Numbered from the stretch's first letter, positions 35,127 through 47,300 are shown. The stretch: 64,000 nucleotides of DNA from Gnetum montanum (GCA_015680685.1 MNCI01003767.1:154977-218976); one strand, 5' to 3'. Translations and numbers: made by a program. The notes: generated from the letters alone by a model not told the origin.

Positions 35127-35143
35127 TGGTGCTAGAAGGAGGG
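35127..35143 (+). other. primer binding site of the young Tat element
   Basis: TGGTGCTAGAAGGAGGG, six bases after the LTR end. The old element has TGGCACTAGAAGGAGGG in the same place. I could not assign the tRNA with confidence. Confidence 0.8.
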
Positions 35144-35362
35144 CCTAGGCTCCGATCCGAATATTTTAGGTAGCCCTGTTAGCGATCCATACCCTAAACC
35201 GTAGACGTAATACCTCTAAGGAAGTTTACGGCAAATCGTGTGGTGTAGATCGGTCGCAAGGATGATTTCTTTGGAATCCTACAGGGTAGAAAGCTTATTT
35301 GTGCTTTTGTTGCCAGCCATTTCTTAGATCTGATTACCAGTTATCGTTAATCTCATTGCTCA

Positions 35363-37870
35363 ATGGATTCCTTGTACACGACCACAACCGCCATGGTCCC
35401 TGCCGATTTGGGTGCCACATCTGTGAACCCTATCGCGGTCACCAAACCAGCTCCTGGCGCAATAGGATCTCAAGGGCCATTGCGCCGATCATTGAGACTT
35501 CAGGGAAAAGAGCCCGTCTTCATGGTCATAACCCTTAAAGAATATAACTTCATATGTGTTAAGATCCAGGCGAAGCTAGCTCTTAGCCGAGCTGAAGTCG
35601 AAGCGAAACGAAACTTTGAGGTGGTCCACCGAGGGGGCCATGATTTCAAGCCAACAGCTTACGACATTATTCCCTTGACCGAACATCAACATGAACTTAT
35701 CACACAGTTGGTCATGGCCAAGAGCCAGGCTGCACAGGCTATGGTGGAACCCCAGAATGGGGAGGAGGAAGAGGACGAATTGGCAGCCCAGTCGGAACAT
35801 TCGTTCCATACTCTGAGCCCCCACACGTATGTAAATCCCCTGTTTCCCTTCAACGGAGAGGCCACTCCTCTTGACTCAGCCATAACCACACAGATGCATG
35901 TCCCCATCATTCCACAAGCCACTGTGTAGCCATCTAGGCTACAAGTGCAAGTGCCCCACAATAATATGGGGGTAGTCACATCATCACGAGTTCTTAGCAT
36001 TCCAGCGGTGGTCCTGGCGACCACCGCATCCCATTTCATCCCTCAGATACAACCTCACACCATATCAACAACTCGCCCAGCGTAGATTTTACCGCCCCCG
36101 CCCCCTCCAACTCAATAGATCACCATAGTTGTTCAGCCACAAACATACATCCAACAGCCTGCCGCAAGTTAGTGGGCCAACCCTGTAGCACAACACAACC
36201 AGTCTGTGCTGTATGGTGTGCAACCCTCTATTGCACCCGCAACACAAGTTTCACAGGTGGTTCCGCAGTATATCTATCCTTATCTTACGCAGCAGGCGGC
36301 GGCTAACCCCTCTTCGAAAACCAGTGGGTGGTGGTCTTCATAGGCCCGTCCACCTGCAGGGATCCCCGCCCACAAGTAGCCAGCCAACCTCTCCCGGCGT
36401 TTCTATTCCCTAGCACCGCCCTCCCAGTCCAACCTCCTATGCCTTCTGCACAAACACTTCCGTCAACAGGTCTGGACCAAGCCTTCCAGCTTATACAGAC
36501 TCTCACCGAGGAGGTTCGACGCCTCAAAGCCGCTAGTTCTGATACCATTCAGATCATGGACTTTTACCAGGATGATCCGATTAGCCCAGCGGTCCCTATG
36601 CTGTCGTTGCCACCAGGGATGTCCCTACATCATTTCACCAAGTACAATGGGGAGGGAGATCCCAACGCTCACTTGGTCACGTTTAGGTCTGAGTCCTTGT
36701 TGCAATAGTGGCCACACACCATCATCTGAGTCTTTGCAATGTCTCTAACAGGGAAAGCTTTGGATTGGTACCGAGCCCTCCCACGCTCTTCCATCTCAAC
36801 CTTGGAAGAGCTGCTGACCCAATTTGTGACCCGCTTCAAATACAACTTGAAACCGGAAGTCACATTGGATCAGCTCATGGGGGTGAAGCAAGACCCGCTT
36901 AAGCCCATCCAAAAGTTCATACAGCGCTGGAATGCTACCTTGAATGAGATCCGCGAGCCGATCGCGGACTCACATCTACTGGCTATATTCAAGGGAGCAG
37001 TCAACGACTTTATTAAGTCAAAGCTGTATTATCTTTCCCCCAACTCTCTACACCAGGCCTTTGCTCAAACTAGAAGCATCCAAGATGCTGCGGAGGCCAG
37101 CAAGGACCCGGCGTATGTCACCTACAGGAATGCACACAACAAGAGCAAAGACAAAGGTAAAGTAGCGACAACGACAGTAGCTGCGATGACTGAAGGTACA
37201 AAGACTAAGAACAAGAAGGCACCCACGGCACCTCCTGAAATCACGGCTGGTGCCAGCACCAACCAAGACACAACTGCCCCTGAAGGGCCCCCCAGCCTAA
37301 GCCAAACTTTGAGCGTAAGGATCGCTCAAAGTACATGACATTACCTATGAAGCATTCCAAATTGCTGAAACAACTGCTAGGGACAGGGCACATTCAACCT
37401 AAAAAGGTGTCCGAGGAAGCTCTGAAGCGTCACAGACGTCATTGTGAACTGCTAAAGAACCCTTCTTTAGCCTTACCTAACGAACCACCAGTTCCAAGAT
37501 CTTTCAGGCTAGACCATTTCTGTGACTACCACCAGCTGTGTGGTCACGATACGGATTATTGCTAGGCGTTGAAATACGACATTCAACGTATGCTGGACGA
37601 TGGTTCACTCAAGTTAGACAGCAGCAACCCGACGCGTCTAGAAAACCAAACATTGCACGTATATAAGGACCCGTTGAACACAAACGATGATCCTTATACA
37701 ATCATTGTGGTAAGTACGGACAGTGAAAGGAGGGAACCGCAAAAAAAACCTTTTACTTTGCATGTCCCTGCCAGCTCACAAAGGGGGCCAACCATTTCAT
37801 CGGCAGCCAGTGGGGTCTCAAGGCTGCCCTTCATTATACGGGCACCTTCTTGGATACACCCTTAGTCATG
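35363..37870 (+). pseudogene. gag of the young Tat element
   Basis: Starts at ATG 35363 with a short Ala/Pro/Thr-rich head, then LRRSLRLQGKEPV and a conserved helical stretch to about 35770, and a stop at 35927. A Pro/Gln/Thr-rich linker follows. The capsid core is at 36480-37160 (DFYQDDPISPAVPML, HHFTKYNGEGDPNAHLVTF, ALDWYRALPRSSI, DFIKSKLYYLSPNSL) and a zinc-binding-like CDYHQLCGHDTDYC (C-x2-H-x4-H-x4-C) ends near 37565. Frame changes and stops (for example 35927 and 36706) break it. Gag would build the particle and bind RNA. The same order is seen at 60249-62600. Confidence 0.88.
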
Positions 37871-38109
37871 CAGCGACAGTCAAGCCGTGGCCTCGTCCAC
37901 ACCCATGCCTAAGGTGCCCTTCATTATTAGGGTGCCAAAACCATAGGCTGCTCCTCTCACGCAGGGTCAGACCTCCAACCAAAAGCATCAACCATCACCT
38001 CCCATGCGAAAGGGAAAGGACACAGTAGTTAACGCAATGAAAGACCATTCTACGCTCGGCTTCCCTAAGCCTAGGCCCCTGGCCTCTGTGCCTTTGCCTG
38101 TACCTCAGG

Positions 38110-38950
38110 GGTAGGATAAATGCAACCGCCTTCTCTTGGCAAGAAAAAGAACAGCCCCCCGACTGACACCGCTCTACCTCGGGAGATTCGTCGCTTGGGC
38201 CGAATGGAAGAGGATAAGGGGGATAAACAACCTAGCTGAGAGAAGGACCTCCTCGACGCATTTACGCAAGTTAAACAGGCTTTCAAACAAAAAAACACAA
38301 CCCTGAGCCTTTATGACCTGCTTATGACGTCTCGAGAGCACCGTGAGGCTATGGTTCGCATGCTCACATCCATATCAGTGGATGAAAGCTTGCCAGCGGA
38401 GGAGGAAGCAATACATGCTGTCATGTTTCCTTCCAAATCTGAGCAACCTACGCCTACCTCGCTGACCTTCCACGACAAGTCTATCAAAGATGATCCTGAG
38501 AAAGGTCAAGTCACAACTGAACCTATGTTCATCACCATCCGGGTCAGTCAATACTGGATCCGGAGAGTGCACATAGACGATGGCGCAGCTACCAACGTCA
38601 TTCCCTATTCCATCGTGGATAGGTTGGATCTGGTCGACCAGATCATGCCCACGAAGACAGCTTGCGTAAAATCGTTCAACGGGGCACGGGTTCAAGTTAA
38701 GGGGACGGTGCGTATTGAGTTTGTGGCAGGGGATCAATTCCCAACAGAGGTCACTTTCTTAGTCGTCGAGGAGATGCCACGGTTTAACCTGATCTTGGGG
38801 AGGTCATGGTTAGCCCAGTTGAGGGTGGTTTCGTCACCGATACACCAAGAGATACACCTTCCCTATGCCAGAGGGGAGGTTGTGATACGCAGTGATGAAG
38901 TCACCCCCACGACCGTCAATAAATTGAAGAAGAATGGGGTTCAGAGATAG
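38110..38950 (+). pseudogene. aspartic protease region of the young Tat element
   Basis: The frame 38324-38950 is open. The active-site motif VHIDDGAATNVIP (catalytic Asp codons at 38576-38581) is intact, and the second half shows FNLILGRSWLAQLRVVSSP. Upstream, TLSLYDLLMTS joins gag to protease. The old copy has the same domain at 59130-59762, but with the active-site Gly changed to Glu. In Ogre-type elements a sense intron begins shortly after protease; a GTATGT at 39150 is one candidate donor here. This last point is inference. Confidence 0.88.
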
Positions 38951-39319
38951 AAATGACTGATGATCAAACTCGTCTCCAAATCCCTCAACAAACTGACAGC
39001 AATGATAACGGTCTAGCTTGGGTCGACCTGCCATTTTCGGATGGTAGCATAGAGGAGTCAAACCATAAGTCTCCTTGCCCTTACGCAATGCTCAACGTAA
39101 AGGCCATCAAGAGGCAATTGCATATTAATGGTTGAACGATGGTCCTTGCGTATGTTATCATGTTTTGGCAAATTATCGCGGCTTGTACTTAGCCATTTCT
39201 TTTGTTTCGTACATTTTCATGTTACATTCACTTTCGGAGTTTACGCTTGTCATTTATTATGTTATTCAATTTACTGTACTCATACTATTTATGCTTTCTA
39301 TATCACGCAGTTACCCCAT

Positions 39320-39640
39320 GGCCCGCAACGGCCTTAAACTAGTTACACAGAATTGTATATCATTATCATTTATGCGTATTACGCTTTGGCCCGCAATGGC
39401 CTTAAACTAGTTACACAGAATTGTATATCATTATCATTTATGCATATTACGCTTTGGCCCGCAACGGCCTTACACTAGTAGGCCCACAATGCTCTTAAAC
39501 TAGTTACATAGGATTGCATGCTATGACTATTCACACTTGATTACGCAGGCGCGGCCCGCAAAGGCCTTAAACTATTCGCTAGTTTACGCAAAATCATATG
39601 ACGGCCCACGATGGCCTTAAACTAGCCATTACATTCCATC
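39320..39640 (+). repeat. tandem array of the hairpin motif after protease (68-bp period, then degenerate)
   Basis: Units at 39320, 39388 and 39456 are exactly 68 bp apart and begin GGCC-CGCAAY-GGCC followed by TTAAACTAG. Three more irregular motif copies follow (near 39480, 39553 and 39603). The array lies between protease and the 3' end of the antisense gene. Confidence 0.92.
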
Positions 39641-39821
39641 ATCATAACTTAGGCGAAATCCTTAATAATTACGTTCATGCTGTGCAGATAAAAGCATAAA
39701 AGCCAAAAAAGACAAAATAATTGACATTTAAAACATCCACCAGGTCTTATAACGCTTCTTTTAAGTCATTCATAAAACAATACTTTACTTCACCATCAAT
39801 AAAACTATGCGTAAACCACAA

Positions 39822-42800
39822 TTACGCATTTCCTCTACTGCCACTATCGCCAGTGTCTCTTAAGTCCGGATCCAGCCCTAATGGATCATCCTCCAGTGGG
39901 CCATCGTTTCTGGGAATTATTCTTTTACGAAGAATTTCCTCTTCATGAGGTCCTCGTTTCACCACCGGCTTCGCGGGAGGATGCTCTTCATCGCTGCGCT
40001 CCTCCTCTTCCTCTACTTCTTCTTTTGCTTCTGCTGCTTCCTCTGCTAACTCCTCAGCTGGCTCATCTTCTCTATCCTCTTCTGGTACCTAGATACAAAA
40101 GAAGAAATCATATTAGCAGCACAAGCCTTGATGAAACAATTAGAGAATTTAGATTTAGTCATGCAGAAGATTACTTGCGATGGCCCTGCTTCCGCAGCAA
40201 AGGGAAGCTTCTCCAGGCCAGCCCACAGGCGCTTCATAATCTCTTCCTCCGTTAGATCTGGCCACACATCCTCTCCCAAAGTAGCTCCAGCCTTCACTTT
40301 CCCTTTCTCCACGCTAGTCCAGCGGGGTGGATCAGGGAAGAACGTAGGAACTGTCCTCTGGCCCCCAGGGAGAGTCATCTCCCTCTCCGAAGACGCACTT
40401 ACAGTCACCTACTCTTCAAACTTCTTGAAGGCTTCTGATGCTCCGATGACGTCCAGGAAGACTTCCAAGGATTGGGCTTTGATGGAAAAATTATGATAAA
40501 GTTTGCGATAAGCGATGCTTTCTCGCTTATACAAGTGCTTGTGGTCTTTCTCCTTCTACCCCCACTCTTGCACACATGTGCAATAATCCCTCCAATCCTG
40601 GCTTTTTTGAGCTAGGAGTTCTATCTGCATCCACTACTCTACCAACGCCTGACTGGTCTGTACGCTATTTTTAATGGCGGTCCAATAACAGGAGTAATCG
40701 ACAACAGCGGTATGCCAGTCTTCATCCCCTGTCGCTCGCGCCTGTAGGAAGTCGCACCGTGATCTTAAGTCTCCGACCTCTTTGGTCAGAGACTCAACCC
40801 TCTGCTCCAACCCATGTAGCCTTTTCCATAGATTTTCGTTTATGCCCCTACTTTCCCATAAGGAGCGTGTCGAGCGTAACGCACATTTACGCATTTCCTC
40901 ATAAATGTGACGTGGCACGGCTGCTTCATCGAATGGTGGCTCCACTGTGTCCAAATCAATGGGCTCCGTGGGATCCCATCGAGGGCAAGCTCCTAACAGA
41001 AACAACCATCAATGCTGGTGACACATTACCACTATGTAATATCACAAACTTACTACAACCATAACGTACCAACTCCAGGTTCGATGCGCTCTAGGCGCTC
41101 GATCATGTCACTGACAACACCTTCCATGAAGGCAAATTTGTCAGGGAAGTCTCTCCACACTCTGTTCACAGTGACAGACGTGGATACATCCTCCTCCCAT
41201 GTAGCATAATCTAGTTAGAAACTTCATCTATTTACAGAATCCTGCAAACGTGCTAACACTCACATTACCTCTACTGGTGACAGTGGCAACTTCGCCAACA
41301 TCTTCCGCCTCCTTTTCCTCTTCACACACTTGAGTCTGTGCGTAGCACTGGTTCCAGTAGCTGGGGCCTCCCCACACACATGAGTCTGTACGGTGCTTGT
41401 CTCGATAGCTGGGACCTTTTTTTCTAAAACTGAGGCCCCTTCCCCACGACTTAGTACTACTGCCCCTGTCTCAGGGGTCAGTTCCTCTGTAATTTTCACT
41501 GGTCATATCACAACACCTTAGTATATCATTCCAAACATTCCAAACAAACATTGCGTAATACAGTTCCTTCGTGCTTACCAGGCAAAGGCTTTCTCTGCTG
41601 AACTTTGATCACCACAGTTTGGCCTACGCCGCTCCCAGGCTCGGCAGAAGCCTCGGTTATACGAAGTATTTTGCTCTGAGCTGCAAGTTCCATGATTTCC
41701 TCTGCCAGATGTTTTCCCCATGACGCATCGCCAGTGTATGTAGGCATTATCCCACCTATACTGTCGGGGCCTCACAGTCGAGACGCCGCCAACCCCTTGG
41801 TTGTTATAGACAATGACTCCCCGATCCCTTCCGGTGGATCCTGCCCACAGGTAGTGCTGAGGATATGGGTAATCTAAGGTCTGGATAGCTGGCCTCGGTC
41901 TTGTTGTACCCAGACCCCATTCCTTTGGATGACCAGAAACTCAGCAAAACGCCGAAGGCAAGCTATGAAGAAGGCGTAATGCACATTAAAACGAGACTCA
42001 AGCTTCTTGTGAAGCTTGATCATCTCGTTGCGCAGCCCCTTAGTGAAATAGCTTGCCCAATTGAATTGGGTCCCCTCTTCCAGAACCTCCTGCATAATAT
42101 GGGTCTGTTCTACAGAAAAGAACTTCCCTTGCGAGAGGATTTGGGAAAAGTCTGAGCCCGGAAAAGGGGATAAAGTGTCTTGGCAACGGCCATCTGGAAT
42201 CTTTCGCAAGGAAACCCTTTAGTCTCCTTCGGGACCCTTACCCACTCCTTCAGCCACTCTTGGAAGTCAAGGCTCCTCTTCGCCTTCTCACTTACAGGAA
42301 GGCCGTCTGAGGGGATGCCAAATAGGTCTGCAAAGAGCTGAGCGTCAATGTTAAAGCTTACGCGTACATTATGTACGCGCGTGCAAAAATGCTCTGCCTT
42401 TTCATTGAAGGAGTTGACCAGGGTTAGCATTTCATTGGCGGGGACATCAGGAGTTGTAGCTAAAAATAGATGCATTAGCCCTGCTGCTCGGATCTTGGTG
42501 GTCACCGTGACTGGGGCCGCCAAGTGGCCGAGCTAGCGCTGTGCGTCCTTGATGTCTCTGTAGCAGAAAAGGACAGTGTTCGCCTCGCGGCCGGAAATCG
42601 TAAGGGTAATCTCCCGGGATTCCCTGACTGAACAGCGTAAAACACAAATCAAACTAAAACACTATTATGCAACACTCACAATTTACAACTGTAATACGCA
42701 ATAATTGACTATACAATAGCCTTACCAGGTCCAAATGGCAAGGGAAATGGCGGAAGGTTCCACTGCATGTCCTCAACGGTAAGGGGCAGATCTAAGGTCC

Positions 42801-43937
42801 AGTCATCGTGCAGCCACCTGAGTCTCTGGCAATTCTCAAAAGCCCCAGCATAGCGGGTGGGGTACTCACGCATGTCAAAGCCAATCTGCCCTATAACACC
42901 AATGCGCACGTTGCTAGTTGAAGTAAATGCCATTATTGCCGTTTCGGCCCATGATAACGCATCTCCATTTCCGCTAACCTGTTGCCATGAATAAAAAAAC
43001 TGTACCATACAACATAGGCTTATCTTATATTTCACATCAATGACAGACATATAACATAAAAAAACAAAAAAAAAACAATATACAGTTAATAAAATTTGCT
43101 TACCCGCCTGCGTAGTACACCGTGCTTTTGGGTTCTGGAAATAGGTCGAGACATGGCGAGCCATGAACAGCGTGTTATATGCATGATAACAACTGAACTG
43201 AGCCATTTCCCAAATCCAGTTTAAGCTCCTTAAGCCCCAGGCGCTAAGTTCTCGGTCCTCGGGACGACCCGTATCGATGGCCCTGTCTGTCAAAAAGGCT
43301 AGAATCCCTTGTGCAGAACCCACTAGCAGGTGCTCTAAAAGGGCACCAGCAATGTCGCCAGACAAATTAGACCACACAATGATGTTGTAGTTGCGCAGCA
43401 AGAACTGCAGAAACTCCAGTGCACCCCGTCAAAACCATATGGCCTTCCCTTGCAATTGCGTTTGTGGGGGAGGGACATTGGGGACGATGGGGTTTATACA
43501 ACACAAAACCCCGACAATATCCAAGACAATCAGAACAGGCTTTAGCATAACGCTATACAAAAAACCCAATACATACATTAACGCCTACATTTACATTTGC
43601 ATGACTAATATAGAAAACTTGCTACACCTAGTTATCCAGGCCGAAATCGCCCAAACCCTTGCAATAACGCAAGGTTCGTCCCTGACAACGGCGGTAGACA
43701 CAACCCCATCAAACCCTCGCATTAACCCAAGGTCCACAATTTGAAATCCACATTCACGCAAAAGATGCCATGAAAAGTAGAGATTAAAACAAACATAAGC
43801 ATGTAAGGAATGACCTACTGGTTCAAAGACGTAGGGTCACGAACATCGACCACCGCCTGCGAAATGCGCTCCAGATTTTCTTGCACCTCATCGATTTTGG
43901 CTAGTTTTGCATTTTTCCTTTTGATTTTTGGTGCCAT
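39822..43937 (-). pseudogene. antisense multi-exon gene inside the young Tat element
   Basis: Eight exons inferred on the minus strand: 43819-43937, about 43446-43104, 42978-42726, 42627-41579, 41498-41269, 41210-41070, 40992-40175 and 40088-39822 (stop TAA 39822-39824), together about 1070 codons. Introns start GTAAG, GTAGG, GTAAT or GTACG and end AG. Starts MAPKIKRKNAKLAKIDEVQ; exons 2-3 hold FLQFLLRNYNIIVWSNLS, YNTLFMARHVSTYFQNP and NVRIGVIGQ, resembling the C-terminal half of NLI/FCP1-type HAD phosphatases. Exon 4 has VRVSFNIDAQLFADLFGIPS, weakly like a plant mobile domain. Exon 5 has a basic run VKRKRRRK, exon 7 a coiled coil, and exon 8 an acidic tail. The HAD catalytic DxDxT was not found. 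Stops in exons 2, 4 and 7 and a 1-base frameshift near 42145 make this copy inactive. The first junction (exon 1 to 2) is uncertain in frame. Confidence 0.75.
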
Positions 43938-44089
43938 TGTAACAGCTTCAGAATTTTTCACCGTTTAACACTTGCAAATCTTTGCAAAATCACACGCTCT
44001 AATCCTCTGCTCTTCCTTCTCTCGCTTAGCAACAGTTACGAATTCGAATTCACAACAACCAACAGCCTGTCCTCATCAAAAACTACATA

Positions 44090-44097
44090 CTTATATG
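44090..44097 (-). promoter_or_regulatory. TATA-like box of the antisense gene, young copy
   Basis: On the minus strand CATATAAG lies about 155 bp before the ATG at 43937. The old copy has TATAAATA 141 bp before its ATG. The matching position in two diverged copies suggests a real promoter. Confidence 0.45.
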
Positions 44098-44189
44098 CGA
44101 GGATCACCGACTTGATATCCGATTTCAGCAGGACTTTCCTAAAATGGAACTTGAAAATCAAGATATTAATGCGGCTGATATCGCACACG

Positions 44190-44216
44190 CCACTGTCCGA
44201 AATGACGTTAAACTAC
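44190..44216 (+). repeat. single copy of the hairpin motif before pol
   Basis: GTC-CGAAAT-GAC followed by GTTAAACTACC, the same orientation as the other motif copies. In the old element this site is expanded to a 53-bp-period array (52780-53260). Confidence 0.6.
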
Positions 44217-44339
44217 CACATCTTATCGCCTCATAATTAGGTTGCATTAATTTCAGCTTGTTTACAATATTCAAAATTCAGTTAGCCTTCCACGTTCGAC
44301 GACATCACGTCACTTTTCTCCTAATCATGTACGCACTTG

Positions 44340-44351
44340 GCGTTTTTGCAG
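44340..44351 (+). other. putative sense-strand splice acceptor before pol
   Basis: GCGTTTTTGCAG ends at 44351, just where the conserved pol reading (RRQMDVTFSARLTLTGPYG) starts without an ATG. Ogre elements have an intron between protease and RT, so an intron from the end of the protease region to here is plausible. It would contain the whole antisense gene. Confidence 0.45.
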
Positions 44352-47300
44352 GGCAGACGGCAAATGGACGTAACATTTTCAGCACGTCTAACTTTGACGG
44401 GCCCATACGGGAAGGTAGTTCGGCAATTTGACTCCACGCTAGTAGACGTTAACCCCCCTTTAGAAGACATAACCATAGCCGCGTCGGAGACATATCCAGA
44501 ATGGCCAGAACAGTCGACACGTACGCTAGACCTGGAGGCTGGAGACATAACCGAAGACCCCCTCAGTGAGGTTTCTATCGTTACGCATAAGGGTGAAGCC
44601 AGAACGCTTAAAGTCAGCTCTTTACTAGACCAAAAAATGCACGATGCTATAAAACAGGTCCTGCAAGACAACATTACTGTCTTTGCATGGTCATACAAGG
44701 ATATGCCTGGACTAGATCCTAGGTTAATCCAACATAACATCATCTTAGATCCACAGATTAAAGCAGTTAGGCAAAAGGCACGCAAAATCAAGCCAGAGAT
44801 AGCGCTAGCCGTGTGTGATGAAATCACCAAATTGTATTAGGCTGGTTTCATCCATGCGGTCGATTACTCGGACTGGGTATCTAACATTGTAGTCGTCCCA
44901 AAGAAGACCGAAAGCATACGCATCTGCATAGACTTCCGGGATTTGAATAAGGCCACAATCAAGGATAACTTTCCACTACCGAGTATCGACCAGCTAGTCG
45001 ATACGATAGCTGGGCATGCGCTTCTATCCTTTATGGATGATTTTTCAAGCTTTAATCAGATTCGAATCAACCTAGAACATCAATTGACCATGACATTCAT
45101 GACGCCCTGGGGCACCTTTTGCTACACTATGATGCCTTTTGGTCTAAAGAACGCCAGAGCAACGTATCAACGAGCCATGACATACATCTTCAGCGATTAC
45201 CTCCTAGGAAGGCTGAATGATTACGTAGACGATATAGCTGTTAAGTATTTAAAATCTGAGGATCATTCAAGAGACCTGGAATTAGTCCTTAAAAGATGCT
45301 CCAAATATGAGCTCCGGCTTAACCCAAAGAAATGCGTCTTCGGAGTCAAAACCGGACGCATGTTGGGGTTTGTGGTGTCGGAAACCGGCATACGAGTTGA
45401 CCCTGATAAGGTCAAACCTATTGTCGAATTAACGCCTCCTACAGACCTCAAGCAATTACGCGGGTTACAGGGACGCTTACAATTTATACGTCGGTTCATC
45501 TCGAGGTTAACTGATAAGCTACACCCTATGCAACACTTGCTAAAAAAGGGGGTTAATTTCAAATGGACCGACGATTGCCAATGTGCGTTTGACAGCTTAA
45601 AACAAGAACTGCAACATTTACCGATGGTTTTCCCACCACAAAGGAACTTGCCATTTTACATTTACCTCGCAACTTCGGACGTAGCGTTAGCCGCATTACT
45701 TTGTCAAAGGAGGGATGATGGGTCGGAAGTGCCCATCTACTACTTGAGTCATGCTCTATGTGCGTACGAAACGAGGTACAATGACGTAGAGCGTAATTAC
45801 CTAGCATTAGTTTTTACGCTTAAAAAGTGTAGGCATTATCTTTTCCGTAGCAAGGTCAACATCATCTGTAAAAACAACATTCTTAGGGCCATTACGCACA
45901 ACTTATACGAGAGCAGTAAAATAGCTCGCTGGAAGGCTATCACGGCAGAATTCGATCTGCACTATATTGGCCAATCATCTACGAAAGGCCAGGCAATAGC
46001 TAACCAGTTAATAACTTCACCAATTAACAATCAGGTGACTATAGAGCCAGAGTTCCCTGACGAACATGTACATAGTTTAAGCCCTGTCTTGATAGGCCCT
46101 GAAGCAACGTTGTATTTCGACGGAGCTTCAACCGCTAGAGGTGGCAGTGCTTCCACTATTATTACGCTATCGCCTGAGGATGTGCGTCTCCAAGCTTATC
46201 ACTTGACCTTCCCCTGTACGAAAAATGTGGCAGAGTACGAGGGGCTCCTCAGGGGATTACTAACTGCCAGTGAATTCGATGTTTGACACTTGGCGATTAG
46301 GGGCGATTCGATACTTATCATAAATCAGATCACAGGAGTCTACGCCTGCAAGGCTGTACATTTGTAGCCCTACTACGATAAGGCTAAAGACCTTCTGAGA
46401 CGATTTGTGACCATCGATGCCCAGCACATGCCACGCACGGATAACACACTAGCCGACGCACTGGCTACACTGGTTTTGAACGTGCCTTCACATCTTTTGG
46501 ACACCTTCCCTGCATTGATAACAGACTACGTAGATCCTATCATTCAGACGGCGTAAATCTCTTCTCTTCTCGAGGAAAGCACACCTGAATGGTACGACGA
46601 CATTAAAACTTACCTTTTACAGGGCGAGCTACCGTCTGAATTGACACGCGCACAGAAAGATGCGATCCGCAAGTTGGCTAGGCAATATGTCATCATCGGA
46701 GACAACACTCTTTGTAGACGCTCCTTTGATGGTGTGCTGCTTACTTGCATTGACAAAAACCAAGCGCAGGATATAGTTGGCGAAGTTCACGAGGGACTGT
46801 GCAGCGGCCACGTAGCACCACGGGCTATGGCCCTAAAAATTCGTCGCTTAGGATACTACTGGCTACGCATGAAAAAGGATTTCCTAACAAAGGTTAAAAC
46901 TTGTGACATGTGTCAGCGTCACGCAAATCTCATACACGTGTCACCTATAGAATTACATGCAACGCAGATAACATGGTCATTTCAGCGATGGGGACTAGAC
47001 ATTATAGGCCCTATCACGCCGAAATCTTCCGCAGGTCATAGCTTCATTATTACCGCTATTGAGTATTTTACAAAGTGGGTAGAAGCTGTTCCCCTGCGAA
47101 AGATCATATCTCAGCAGATTTGTCATTTTATCCTGGACAATATAGTAACCAGATTTGGTCTCCCGATGACTATCGTGACCGACAATGGGCCACAGTTTAG
47201 TAGCACGGAAACCAAATCCTTCTGTGATAACCTAGGTATTAGACAATCTTTTTCCTCCCCCTATTACCTACAAGAGAATGGTCAAGCTGAAGCAACGAAC

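Noticed and set aside
39881-40496. Plus-strand frames over the end of the antisense gene
   Set aside because: They are shadows of exons 7 and 8 on the minus strand, whose acidic tail and conserved segments explain the sequence.
44321-44830. 169-codon minus-strand frame opposite the start of pol
   Set aside because: It is the mirror of a well-conserved RT leader, and the antisense gene starts downstream of it at 43937 with no junction linking the two.
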